Assembly (NCBI GenBank): GCA_018711005.1 | Contig: DVIT01000016.1 | Span: 37,445-101,444 of the forward strand | Source of the DNA: Candidatus Scybalocola faecigallinarum | Lineage (GTDB): Bacteria; Bacillota; Clostridia; Lachnospirales; Lachnospiraceae | Length of the DNA stretch: 64,000 nucleotides | Reading direction: 5' to 3' | Shown: positions 45,092 through 53,267 of the stretch, in pieces | How positions within the stretch are numbered: position 1 is the first letter of the stretch | Layout: each line of letters begins with the position of its first letter | Made by a program: the position numbers and the translations under genes | Notes under the pieces: generated by a model | The model's input: the letters and a program-made list of their open reading frames with translations, nothing else | Told to the model about the DNA's origin: nothing | The model's database searches: none

Positions 45092-46748
45092 TAAGGAAAA
45101 AAATGTGATCGACGGGGGCCGGATTCTGGCTCTGTACCGTCCGGCAGTAAAGCAATTGGCTGACTTGCACCTTGCGGGTAAGATACACGGAGCCATTCGG
45201 CCGGAATCCGTAGTGACGGAGGATCATATCCGGTTTTGTTTCCCACTGACAGAGGAAGCTGCAAAGGGTTATGATACAAATCAGGAGATTTTTGTTCATC
45301 TCCTGTTGTCAGATCAAAAAGATGGCAGCGATGGACTATACGGAAGTGCTGAAGATGTACATACGAGCCGAAGATCCCCTTATATTTCATTGGAACGTCT
45401 GATTGATGGAGAAAGGGCGGATGCCAGATCTGATGTGTACAGTATGTGCGCTGTTTTGTATCAGCTCATTACAGGAATGGAGCCACCGGATATCTGGGAA
45501 CGCATCAGCGGATCAGAGCTGAAAAAACCGTCAGAGATGGGGATAGAGATTTCTTCCTCTCAGGAGGCGGCCCTGTTAAAAGGCTTGGAGGAAATGGGAA
45601 AGAACCGGTATGCTAACGGAGGTGAACTGTACCGGGCGTTGTATGGAGCGGATTTTGAGGAAGAAAAAAAGGATAGAAAGAAAAATTTTTTGCGCAGCGG
45701 ATGGACTGTAAAGGATGATGTGAAAGAAATCGAAAAGCTGAGAACCGTTACATTTCTGGATTATATTCCCCAGACGAAAGAAAAAAAATGGGATGTTTCT
45801 GCCAAAAAGGACGGCAGTGTGCTGGCCTGGCTGGAAGAAACAAATGAAGCGTTTGATTTGTATATCGGAAGTGACGGCGTAATTGTTGCAGGTGAGAGCT
45901 GTTACTATATGTTTTCTGGTTGTGGAAAATTGAAAGCTATTAGTTTTAATAATAATTTTGATACCTCCCGGGTGACAGACATGACTTGTATGTTTGGCTT
46001 CTGTACCAGTCTGGAAGAACTGGATGTGAGCGGCTTTGATACTTCAAAGGTTATTAACATGCAGAAAATGTTTTCTGAATGTACTCATCTCAAAAAATTG
46101 GATGTAAACGGTTTTGATACTTCCCAGGTAATTAATATGATGTGCATGTTTTCCAACTGTTCCAGACTGACCAGCCTGAATGTGAGTAATTTTGACACTT
46201 CCAAGGTTGAGAATATGGAATTAATGTTCTTTAAATGCGGTGCTTTGGAAACTTTAGATGTGAGCGGTTTTGATACTTCCCAGGTGACAAATATGGGGTT
46301 TATGTTTTATCACTGCACATATCTGGAGACATTAGATGTGAACGGTTTTGATACTTCCAAGGTAACAAATATGAGTCTTATGTTTTGTGGCTGCACCCGT
46401 CTGGAAGTATTAGATGTGAGCGGTTTTGATACTTCCCAAGTGACAGATATGAGTCTTATGTTTTGTGGCTGCACCCATCTGGAAGCATTAGATGTGAGCG
46501 GTTTTGATACTTCCAGGGTAACAAATATGAGGTCTATGTTTTGTGATTGCACCCATCTGGAAGCATTAGATGTGAGAGGCTTTGATACTTCTAAAGTGAC
46601 AGATATGAGGTCTATGTTTGATCGTTGTGCAAATTTGAAAAAGTTGGAATGGGAAGTTTTCGACATGTCATGTGTAGAAAATTACGAAAACATGCTGACA
46701 GGGACAAAATGGGAAGTTCAGAAAATAAATAAAAAAAAGACAGTATAA
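45072..46748 (+). CDS. Pseudokinase with ten DUF285/BspA-type repeats
   Basis: 558 residues. ACAGGAGG lies seven bases before the ATG at 45072, inside the end of the preceding gene. The kinase-like part has the catalytic loop IHGA in LAGKIHGAIRPESVV, again without the catalytic Asp, and DARSDVYSMCAVLYQLITG. One cap (LRSGWTVKDDVKEIEKL) and ten repeats follow, some nearly identical at DNA level. The first 80 bases, including the ribosome binding site, are almost identical to those of the gene at 46919, so this pair arose by recent duplication. No signal peptide. Confidence 0.85.
   Translation: MTSEKDDKEKNVIDGGRILALYRPAVKQLADLHLAGKIHGAIRPESVVTEDHIRFCFPLTEEAAKGYDTNQEIFVHLLLSDQKDGSDGLYGSAEDVHTSRRSPYISLERLIDGERADARSDVYSMCAVLYQLITGMEPPDIWERISGSELKKPSEMGIEISSSQEAALLKGLEEMGKNRYANGGELYRALYGADFEEEKKDRKKNFLRSGWTVKDDVKEIEKLRTVTFLDYIPQTKEKKWDVSAKKDGSVLAWLEETNEAFDLYIGSDGVIVAGESCYYMFSGCGKLKAISFNNNFDTSRVTDMTCMFGFCTSLEELDVSGFDTSKVINMQKMFSECTHLKKLDVNGFDTSQVINMMCMFSNCSRLTSLNVSNFDTSKVENMELMFFKCGALETLDVSGFDTSQVTNMGFMFYHCTYLETLDVNGFDTSKVTNMSLMFCGCTRLEVLDVSGFDTSQVTDMSLMFCGCTHLEALDVSGFDTSRVTNMRSMFCDCTHLEALDVRGFDTSKVTDMRSMFDRCANLKKLEWEVFDMSCVENYENMLTGTKWEVQKINKKKTV
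46257..46646 (+). repeat. Five 78-bp tandem coding repeats
   Basis: Units begin at 46257, 46335, 46413, 46491 and 46569, each starting GATGTGA and encoding 26 residues. The third and fourth differ at only a handful of bases. Such identity allows slippage or recombination to change the number of repeats. Confidence 0.85.
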
Positions 46749-46766
46749 ATATAGAAAATAGAAAAT

Positions 46767-46900
46767 CGGAGAAGAAGAAAAATTCCATCCGCAGCGGATG
46801 GAATGCAAAGAATGGATCTATATATCGGAAACGACGGCGTGATTATGGCAGGTGAGAATTGCAGTAATATGTTTCGTGTTTGTGAGTTGTTATCTGCCAG
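46767..46900 (+). pseudogene. Remnant of a cap module between two pseudokinase genes
   Basis: Two short frames encode recognisable fragments of the repeat-module cap: KKKNSIRSGWNAKN, then after a frame change DLYIGNDGVIMAGENCSNMF. About 35 residues that separate these parts in intact modules are missing. The fragment ends just before the duplicated AGAAGATTACAGGAGG that starts the next gene. It is what remains of a deleted or recombined paralogue. Confidence 0.8.
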
Positions 46901-46918
46901 AAGATTACAGGAGGAAGT

Positions 46919-48277
46919 ATGACATCAGAAAAAGATGATAAGAAAAAAAATGTGATCGACGGAGGTCGGATTCTGGATCTGTACCGTCCTGCAGTAAAGC
47001 AATTGGCTGACTTGCATCTTGCTGGCAAGATACATGGGGCGATTCGTCCGGAATCAGTAGTGGCGGTGGATCATATCCGGTTTTGTTTTTTCTTGTCGGA
47101 AGAGGACAAAAAGGGGTATAATACGGAACAGAAGATTTTTGTCAGCCTGCGGCTGTCAAATAAAAAAGAATGCAGCAGAGAGTATAGCGGCAACTTTGGC
47201 GGTGTTCATATTAGTCGAAGATCCCCCTATATTCCATTGGAACAGCTGATCGATGGAGAAAAGGCGGATGCCAGATCCGATGTGTACAGTTTGTGTGCTG
47301 TCTTATATCAGTTCATTACAGGAATGGAGCCATCGGATGTCCGGGAGCGAATTGATGGGGCAGAGCTAAAAAAGCCGTCAGAACTGGGTATAGAGATTTC
47401 ATTTTCTCAGGAGGCAGCATTGCTGAAAGGCCTGGAAGAGATGAGGAAAAATCGGTATGTCAACGGGGAAGAATTGTACCGGGCATTATACGGGGCGAAT
47501 ACAGAAAAACGAAAAACGGATAAGAAAAGACGGGGCAGAAAGAAAAATGCTCTGCGCAGCGGATGGACTGTAAAGGATGATGTGAAAGAAATCGAAAAGC
47601 TGAGAACCGTTACATTTCTGGATTATATTCCCCAGACGAAAGAAAAAAAATGGGATGTTTCTGCCAAAAAGGATGGCAGTGTGCTGGCCTGGATGAAAGA
47701 AAAAGATGGAAAATATGATTTGTACATTGGAAGCGATGGCGTGATTGTGGCAGGTGAGAATTGTTCTCAGATGTTTTTTAACTGCACAAAACTGAAATCT
47801 ATTAATTTTGGCGAAAATTTTGACACTGAAAATACCAGATATATGCTGGCCATGTTTGGTTACTGCAGCGCCTTAGAGTTTTTGGATGTCACTGGTCTTG
47901 ATACCTCTCAGGTGAAGGATATGAGTTGGATGTTTTATGAATGCAGCTCTTTGGAAAAATTGGATGTAAGTTGTTTTAATACTTCTCGGGCGGAGGATAT
48001 GCATGCCATGTTTTATAATTGCAGCAGCCTAAGTAAATTGGATGTGAGTGGTTTTGATACCTCTCGAGTGACAGATACGCACTCTATGTTTTATAATTGT
48101 ACTGATTTGATAGAGTTGGATGTAAGTGGTTTTAATACCTCTCAGGTGAAGGATATGAGCGGGATGTTTTACGGATGCAGTGCATTGGAAGAATTGAATG
48201 TGAAAGGCTTCGATATTTCTCACGCAGAAAAGCTGGACTTCATGTTTTATAATTGTGTAAATCTGAAGAAACATTAA
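46919..48277 (+). CDS. Pseudokinase with six DUF285/BspA-type repeats
   Basis: 452 residues. Start region nearly identical to that of the gene at 45072 (MTSEKDDKKKNVIDGGRIL). Catalytic loop IHGA, so inactive. DARSDVYSLCAVLYQFITG and the C-lobe end are intact, followed by one cap and six repeats that are more divergent than in its neighbours (NFDTENTRYM; CFNTSRAEDM; GFDISHAEKL). No signal peptide. The variety of surface positions within a constant frame is what would be expected of a ligand-binding repeat domain. Confidence 0.83.
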   Translation: MTSEKDDKKKNVIDGGRILDLYRPAVKQLADLHLAGKIHGAIRPESVVAVDHIRFCFFLSEEDKKGYNTEQKIFVSLRLSNKKECSREYSGNFGGVHISRRSPYIPLEQLIDGEKADARSDVYSLCAVLYQFITGMEPSDVRERIDGAELKKPSELGIEISFSQEAALLKGLEEMRKNRYVNGEELYRALYGANTEKRKTDKKRRGRKKNALRSGWTVKDDVKEIEKLRTVTFLDYIPQTKEKKWDVSAKKDGSVLAWMKEKDGKYDLYIGSDGVIVAGENCSQMFFNCTKLKSINFGENFDTENTRYMLAMFGYCSALEFLDVTGLDTSQVKDMSWMFYECSSLEKLDVSCFNTSRAEDMHAMFYNCSSLSKLDVSGFDTSRVTDTHSMFYNCTDLIELDVSGFNTSQVKDMSGMFYGCSALEELNVKGFDISHAEKLDFMFYNCVNLKKH

Positions 48278-48373
48278 AATTTGTGTAACTGGTTGCGCGG
48301 TGTGTTCTGCTGTCGGTACAAATCACAGGAATTGTACATCGGAGGCGAACCGTGCTGGGAGGCAGGATAGAAG

Positions 48374-49549
48374 ATGAATAATGATATATTCTCGGGAAAG
48401 ACCCTGAAAACAGTTTTGGAAAAAAGAGGACGTTTGGAGCCGATGGATCTTTTTTATATCATGAAATCGGCAGCGGAGGAACTGGCACGGCTGCATCAGT
48501 CAGGGAAGATTCATGGGAATATTAAACCTGAGACTGTACTGATCAGTGCTCAGAGATGGTTTTGTTATTCCCTTCCGGAGAAAAATGGAAGACTGGCGGC
48601 TGGCTATCTTCCTGAGCAGAATGAGACTGAAAAAAAGGCAGTCTGGAGCAGATTGTCGGAGTCGGCAGTTTTACCTTTTCAGGCGGAGTCGGATGGAGAT
48701 AACTATTATACACCTTTGGAGGTTTATGTGGACAGAAATCAGATTGGTCCCTGGTCAGATGTTTATAGTCTGTGCGCGGTTATGTACACTGCACTGACCG
48801 GACAGCCGATTCCCTCCATTAGTGAATGGATATGCGGAGCAAATATGAAAAGTCCCTCTGAGCTGGGCATCAAAAATGTGCCGCCATATCTGGAAGATGC
48901 GTTGAGTATGGGACTTTGTATGCGGCGAAAAGACCGGTTGCAAAATGGGATGGAACTGTATCAAATGTTGCGGGATAAAAAGAAAATTGTTTCCCAAATG
49001 AGTTACAAACATCCTGATCAAATGCCCATCAGCACGCCTTCTTCCCACATATCAAGTAAAAAAAACAGACCAAAAGCGAGAAGGCAGACCGAACAAATCA
49101 GGTATTTCGGAATCAAGCGGGCAAAAAAAATTTTTCGGGACGGTCTGCCTCAGATCATTCGTATTCCAGACAAAACCGATGTTATATTATCCAATGCGTT
49201 TCAGTCCGTAGTTTTTCCTCAAAAGTTAGTGAAGGTTAGACAGATTATTCTTCCAGAATCAGTGCGTGAAATACAGGATCACGCTTTCTGGCAGCTGGAG
49301 GCAGAGGAGACAATTGTGGTGCCGGATAGAACGGAACAAATTGGAACTGACGCTTTTCGCATGGGAGAGTCGGCGTATATTATTTGTCATCGGGGAACGC
49401 GAATTTATGAATATTGTCAGAAAAAACACCTGCGTACCAGTGTGGATATGGATGATTGGAGAAATGCGGGGCTATGTCAGTACTGTGGAGGACAGATTTC
49501 TTTTATTTGGAAAAATTGTAAAATATGCGGCAGGCCCAAGGATTATTGA
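48374..49549 (+). CDS. Pseudokinase with LRR_5-like segment and zinc ribbon
   Basis: 391 residues. The kinase-like part is the most complete of the set: it starts at the hinge (SGKTLKTVLEKRGRLEPMDL), and LHQSGKIHGNIKPETVLI aligns well with the HRD loop but has HGN. WSDVYSLCAVMYTALTG follows. Instead of DUF285 repeats it has a short LRR_5/BspA-like stretch (ILPESVREIQDHAF and VVPDRTEQIGTDAF, about 293-330) and a C-terminal zinc ribbon (CQYCGGQISFIWKNCKICG). So zinc ribbons occur in two members of the cluster. The ribosome binding site GGGAGG is 13 bases upstream, somewhat far. No signal peptide. Confidence 0.8.
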   Translation: MNNDIFSGKTLKTVLEKRGRLEPMDLFYIMKSAAEELARLHQSGKIHGNIKPETVLISAQRWFCYSLPEKNGRLAAGYLPEQNETEKKAVWSRLSESAVLPFQAESDGDNYYTPLEVYVDRNQIGPWSDVYSLCAVMYTALTGQPIPSISEWICGANMKSPSELGIKNVPPYLEDALSMGLCMRRKDRLQNGMELYQMLRDKKKIVSQMSYKHPDQMPISTPSSHISSKKNRPKARRQTEQIRYFGIKRAKKIFRDGLPQIIRIPDKTDVILSNAFQSVVFPQKLVKVRQIILPESVREIQDHAFWQLEAEETIVVPDRTEQIGTDAFRMGESAYIICHRGTRIYEYCQKKHLRTSVDMDDWRNAGLCQYCGGQISFIWKNCKICGRPKDY

Positions 49550-49603
49550 TTTATTGCTGCCAATGGAGAAATTAATGATAAATGAGAATGGAGGAGAAAT
49601 AAA

Positions 49604-50659
49604 ATGAGCCAATGGCTTTCAACCTATCGCGCCCTCGTGCCGGACTATGGACTGTCCCGGCTGTGCGGCTGCAGTTATTGGAAATCGGTTTTTGGGGCCT
49701 GCGTTCCTGATCCTGAGTTGGACAGGCAGTTTAGCATTCCCTCAACCCACGCTTTTTTTCTGTATGGAGCGGAGGGAAATGGAAAAAGAACGCTGGCCGG
49801 CGCGCTGGCAGCTGATTTAGTGAAGAAAGACTACTTATTTTCCCGGATTCCCGGGGGTGATTTGGCAGGGGAAAATGAAGCGGAGACTGCAGAGAATATC
49901 TCAGCGCTGCTGGAAGAAATTCCCGGCGCAATAGGGGCAGATACAGCCGGTGTGTGCGTACTGATTGAGGACTTCCAGTTCCTGGTGGAAGATAAAAAAA
50001 CGGTCAGGGCTCTGGAAACAGGTCTGGAGCGGCTTATGAACCATCAGGCGTCTTGTGTGATTATTGGTGTGGCAGAAACCAGAGAACATTATCCCGCCAG
50101 ACTGGAAAAGCTGATGCTGCCCTGTCCGATCGGCCTTCCGGATGAGAAGGAACGGCGGGAATATCTGGAACGGGCCATGGAGGATGACCTGCCTCATGAG
50201 CATGGACTGTCCTATAAAAAAATGGCGGAGATGACAGAGGGACTGAATTATGATAAGCTGGATAAGTTAATCGGATTAGCGGCTATGTTGCTGAAGCAGC
50301 GGATGAAATTCCTCTTTGGAAAGAACCGGGAACAGATGGCAGTGGCCCGACGGCAGGGACTGGTTTTTATTACAGAAGAAATGTTTCGGCAGATGGTAGA
50401 ACATTTACTATCGGGTATCCGCCAGACAGATATGACACAGTGCTTCCAGCCGTTGGCCGGCGCTGTGCCTGTAATGCACGGACAGGCGGCAGGAACAGGC
50501 GGTAGAATACCTGGTTTGAAAAGCGAATGGACTGGCCTGCCCGAGACTGAAAATGGTAAGACAGGTCTGAATGATACGGACAGAGAACTGGAGACTGAAC
50601 TGGGACAGGGACGAAGTATGATGGATATGATGGATGATTTGGATCTAGATGAGTTATAA
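49604..50659 (+). CDS. Degenerate AAA-type ATPase
   Basis: 351 residues. The fold is AAA-like: strand FFLYGAEGNGKRT, where the Walker A has GKR instead of GKT/S (the Thr is displaced by one), and Walker B VCVLIEDFQF with ED instead of DE. The sensor region CVIIGVAETREHYPARLEKL and a helical lid follow. The C-terminal 70 residues are low complexity and end acidic (MMDMMDDLDLDEL). Catalysis is doubtful. It may be an inactive partner ring subunit or adaptor for the Vps4-like ATPase; that is inference. GGAGGAGAAAT precedes the ATG. Confidence 0.7.
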   Translation: MSQWLSTYRALVPDYGLSRLCGCSYWKSVFGACVPDPELDRQFSIPSTHAFFLYGAEGNGKRTLAGALAADLVKKDYLFSRIPGGDLAGENEAETAENISALLEEIPGAIGADTAGVCVLIEDFQFLVEDKKTVRALETGLERLMNHQASCVIIGVAETREHYPARLEKLMLPCPIGLPDEKERREYLERAMEDDLPHEHGLSYKKMAEMTEGLNYDKLDKLIGLAAMLLKQRMKFLFGKNREQMAVARRQGLVFITEEMFRQMVEHLLSGIRQTDMTQCFQPLAGAVPVMHGQAAGTGGRIPGLKSEWTGLPETENGKTGLNDTDRELETELGQGRSMMDMMDDLDLDEL

Positions 50660-50692
50660 AGAGTATAGTAAAATGGACATGAGGTGACAGAA

Positions 50693-52240
50693 ATGATAAT
50701 ATCGGGGCAAAGGATAGATAGAAAAGAGAAGCAGATAATGTCCCTGGCCTTCCTGCGTCCGGTGGTGGAGGTACTGGCAGAGATGCATCGTTCCGGCAGG
50801 GTTTACGGAAAGCTCGGACCGGAATCAGTAGTGGTGAGGGAACATGTTTGGTTTGCGTTCCCTTTGTCTCAGGAGACTGAGTATACGTATCGGGATAAAG
50901 AAATGAGTGGGATTTTTGTTACTCTGGCAGAGCCAGAGGACAGTGACAGAGATAATCGCAAGTCACCGTATGTTCCACTTGAGCAGATGCTGGATGTAAA
51001 ACGGGAGACGCAGGAATCGGATGTATACAGCCTGTGTGCTATTTTATATCAGATGATTACCGGCATTGAGCCTCCGGATGCCCGCGAGAGGATCAGTGGG
51101 GCAGTGGTAAAAAGTCCGTCAGAGCTGGGGGCTGACATTTCTAGTTTTCAGGAAAAGGTACTGCTGCGAGGGCTGGCATTGATGGAAAAAGACCGGTATG
51201 CCGATGCTGCAGAACTATATTTGGATTTGTATGGGGAGAATGGAAGCAAGGAAGTTGAATCGGTAGATTTTTCCGAGATGCAGGAGACACGCCCAGACAG
51301 CGCAAAGAAACAGTATGAGAGAAGCAGAGAAGAATATGAAGTCCTTGGACGTTTGGTCAGTGTGCTGCAAGTCCGGTTAAAAACATTGGAAAAAGATAGT
51401 GAATACAAAATACAGTCCCAGAAAAATCAGAAGAATGTCCTTCGGCATGGATGGCGCAACAGTGTAAAATTTGGAAAAAAAGTGTTGCGGATTGTTTTTC
51501 TGGACACTGCCTTCGGCTGTGGAAAGCAGGCATGGGATGTTTCGGAGAAGCGTGATGGCAGTGTGATGGCATGGCTGAAAAAAAGAGGCGGCATACTGGA
51601 TCGCTGTTATGACCTTTATATTGGGGCAGAGGGCGGCGTGTCAGCACCCGAGGACAGCAGCTATTTATTTGCGGGATTTAAAGGATTAGAGGAACTTAAT
51701 TTCCAGGGGAATTTTGATACATCCAATGTGAGGAATATGAAAGGTATGTTTTTTGAATGCAGCAGTATCCGTACCATGGATATAGATTGTTTCGACACTT
51801 CTCAAGTAACTGATATGAGTTACATGTTTTCCTGCTGCAAGGGCGTGAGATATTTGAATGTGGCAGGTTTTGATACCTCCCGGGTAACGACGATGCGGGG
51901 AATGTTCAGTACTTGTCCCGGGTTAGTACGGCTGGATGTAGGAGGCTTCGACACTTCTAAGGTGACGGATATGTGCTTTATGTTTAGCGGCTGCAGGAGC
52001 TTGAAGAAACTTGATATAAACGGTTTTGACACATCTAAGGTTATGGATATGTGTAATATGTTTGCAAATTGTGAATGCCTGACATATTTGAATGTGGACA
52101 ACTTTGATACTTCCCAGGTGAAAAGTATGAAGTACATGTTTTGGGGCTGCAATGGCTTAGCTAGCCTGGATATCAGTCATTTGGATTTGTCCTGTCTAAA
52201 ACACGGCGAGAGGATTCTGCCGAATCATTTGTGCAAATAA
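50693..52240 (+). CDS. Pseudokinase with coiled-coil linker and six DUF285/BspA-type repeats
   Basis: 515 residues from the ATG at 50693, which has GAGGTG six bases upstream (a GTG at 50684 lies inside it). The catalytic loop is YGK in RVYGKLGPESVVV, the most divergent of the family; SDVYSLCAILYQMITG is intact. Between kinase and repeats there is a charged helical linker (about 195-235) that the paralogues lack. The cap is NVLRHGWRNSVKFGKK and six repeats follow. Codons and repeats differ more from the other members, so it is the oldest branch. Last gene of the cluster by architecture. Confidence 0.82.
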   Translation: MIISGQRIDRKEKQIMSLAFLRPVVEVLAEMHRSGRVYGKLGPESVVVREHVWFAFPLSQETEYTYRDKEMSGIFVTLAEPEDSDRDNRKSPYVPLEQMLDVKRETQESDVYSLCAILYQMITGIEPPDARERISGAVVKSPSELGADISSFQEKVLLRGLALMEKDRYADAAELYLDLYGENGSKEVESVDFSEMQETRPDSAKKQYERSREEYEVLGRLVSVLQVRLKTLEKDSEYKIQSQKNQKNVLRHGWRNSVKFGKKVLRIVFLDTAFGCGKQAWDVSEKRDGSVMAWLKKRGGILDRCYDLYIGAEGGVSAPEDSSYLFAGFKGLEELNFQGNFDTSNVRNMKGMFFECSSIRTMDIDCFDTSQVTDMSYMFSCCKGVRYLNVAGFDTSRVTTMRGMFSTCPGLVRLDVGGFDTSKVTDMCFMFSGCRSLKKLDINGFDTSKVMDMCNMFANCECLTYLNVDNFDTSQVKSMKYMFWGCNGLASLDISHLDLSCLKHGERILPNHLCK

Positions 52241-52287
52241 GTAATGGTACGGTGGTGGACGCTTAATTCGAAAGGTGGGGATGAGAA

Positions 52288-53253
52288 GTGATACCAGTTT
52301 TAAAACGATTTTTAATCCTTTTCATGGCCGTTAGCATGACACTGCTTTTTTCTTCCTGCAGCCTGTACCAAAGGTATGCGTATAAGCAGGCCCGGGCCCG
52401 GCTTTGGGAGGAATTAAAAGGGTCTGTTGATGAACAGGTTGCTGCAAAGGATGCGGATCCTTCCCGGAATGGCATTGATATGATCAAAAGCCGTATTATT
52501 ATGAGTGATATAGAAAGAGGCTCATCTGATCATATTATAAAGCTGTTTTCCACCCAGGTTATTTCAGAAATTGGAGAAAAAGAGCTTCGCCATGCCATTG
52601 AAAACATGCAAAATGTTTTTCAGGGAGAATTGGTTTCCTATAAAACCTTGCCTTCAGGCAGCAGCGGCCACCGGGGCGGCCAGGGAGTGACAACGGAAGG
52701 GTATAAGGTGGCAGTTTATACAGATATGGACATTTATGAAATGTATCTGGAATACGTTACTGAGGACAGCTCATCGGATGACTGGAAAAAGACCAGAGAC
52801 AATATTGGGCTGCACCGCATAGTCATACTTCCAGTAAGCGTATCTTATGATACCCATGGGGCAGAAGGCTCCAAATATGAGGATTATCTGGATAAGGAGG
52901 GCGTCTTTTATATGGAAGCTGATCCGGCTGCCAGAAATGTCACCTATGAAGGAAAAGGATACACAGGCTACAGTATTGTCTATTTACAGGAAGAATTTTA
53001 TGAAGCCGCTGATCCCGACAGCTGCGAAAGGCTTATGGAAGTCCTGGATTTGGTTGGCTTTAAGGGGGATATTACGGCTATTTCATATACGGACGCTGAG
53101 GATGCTTCCGCCGGGGATTATAATATGATCCTGAAGGATGAGGCCGGGAAAGATTTTTACATCCGTAAGGCTTTGTGGGAAAGTAATCAATGCGTTCAAG
53201 GGCTGAAAATTGCCGATGAACAGATGAAGGTATTGTATGAGGAAAGTGAGTAA
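52288..53253 (+). CDS. Putative lipoprotein of unknown function
   Basis: 321 residues from a GTG start, with AAAGGTGGGG seven bases upstream. The N-terminus is a signal sequence (LKRFLILFMAVSMTLLFSSC) ending in a Cys that could be lipidated, though the lipobox (FSSC) is not canonical. The rest is acidic, mixed alpha/beta, with a Gly-rich loop (SGSSGHRGGQGVTTEG). No family recognised. It lies 47 bases after the pseudokinase cluster and 14 bases before the next gene, so it could be co-transcribed with either. Confidence 0.6.
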   Translation: MIPVLKRFLILFMAVSMTLLFSSCSLYQRYAYKQARARLWEELKGSVDEQVAAKDADPSRNGIDMIKSRIIMSDIERGSSDHIIKLFSTQVISEIGEKELRHAIENMQNVFQGELVSYKTLPSGSSGHRGGQGVTTEGYKVAVYTDMDIYEMYLEYVTEDSSSDDWKKTRDNIGLHRIVILPVSVSYDTHGAEGSKYEDYLDKEGVFYMEADPAARNVTYEGKGYTGYSIVYLQEEFYEAADPDSCERLMEVLDLVGFKGDITAISYTDAEDASAGDYNMILKDEAGKDFYIRKALWESNQCVQGLKIADEQMKVLYEESE

Positions 53254-53267
53254 GGAGGTGTTTATAG

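Noticed and set aside
46310..46666. Minus-strand frames over the repeat genes with repeating LEVSKPLTSN-type units
   Set aside because: They mirror the 78-bp repeats on the other strand; low complexity follows from the real gene.
40430..52240. CRISPR-like periodicity
   Set aside because: The repeats are coding, 78 bp long, contiguous without unique spacers and translate into a known repeat type.
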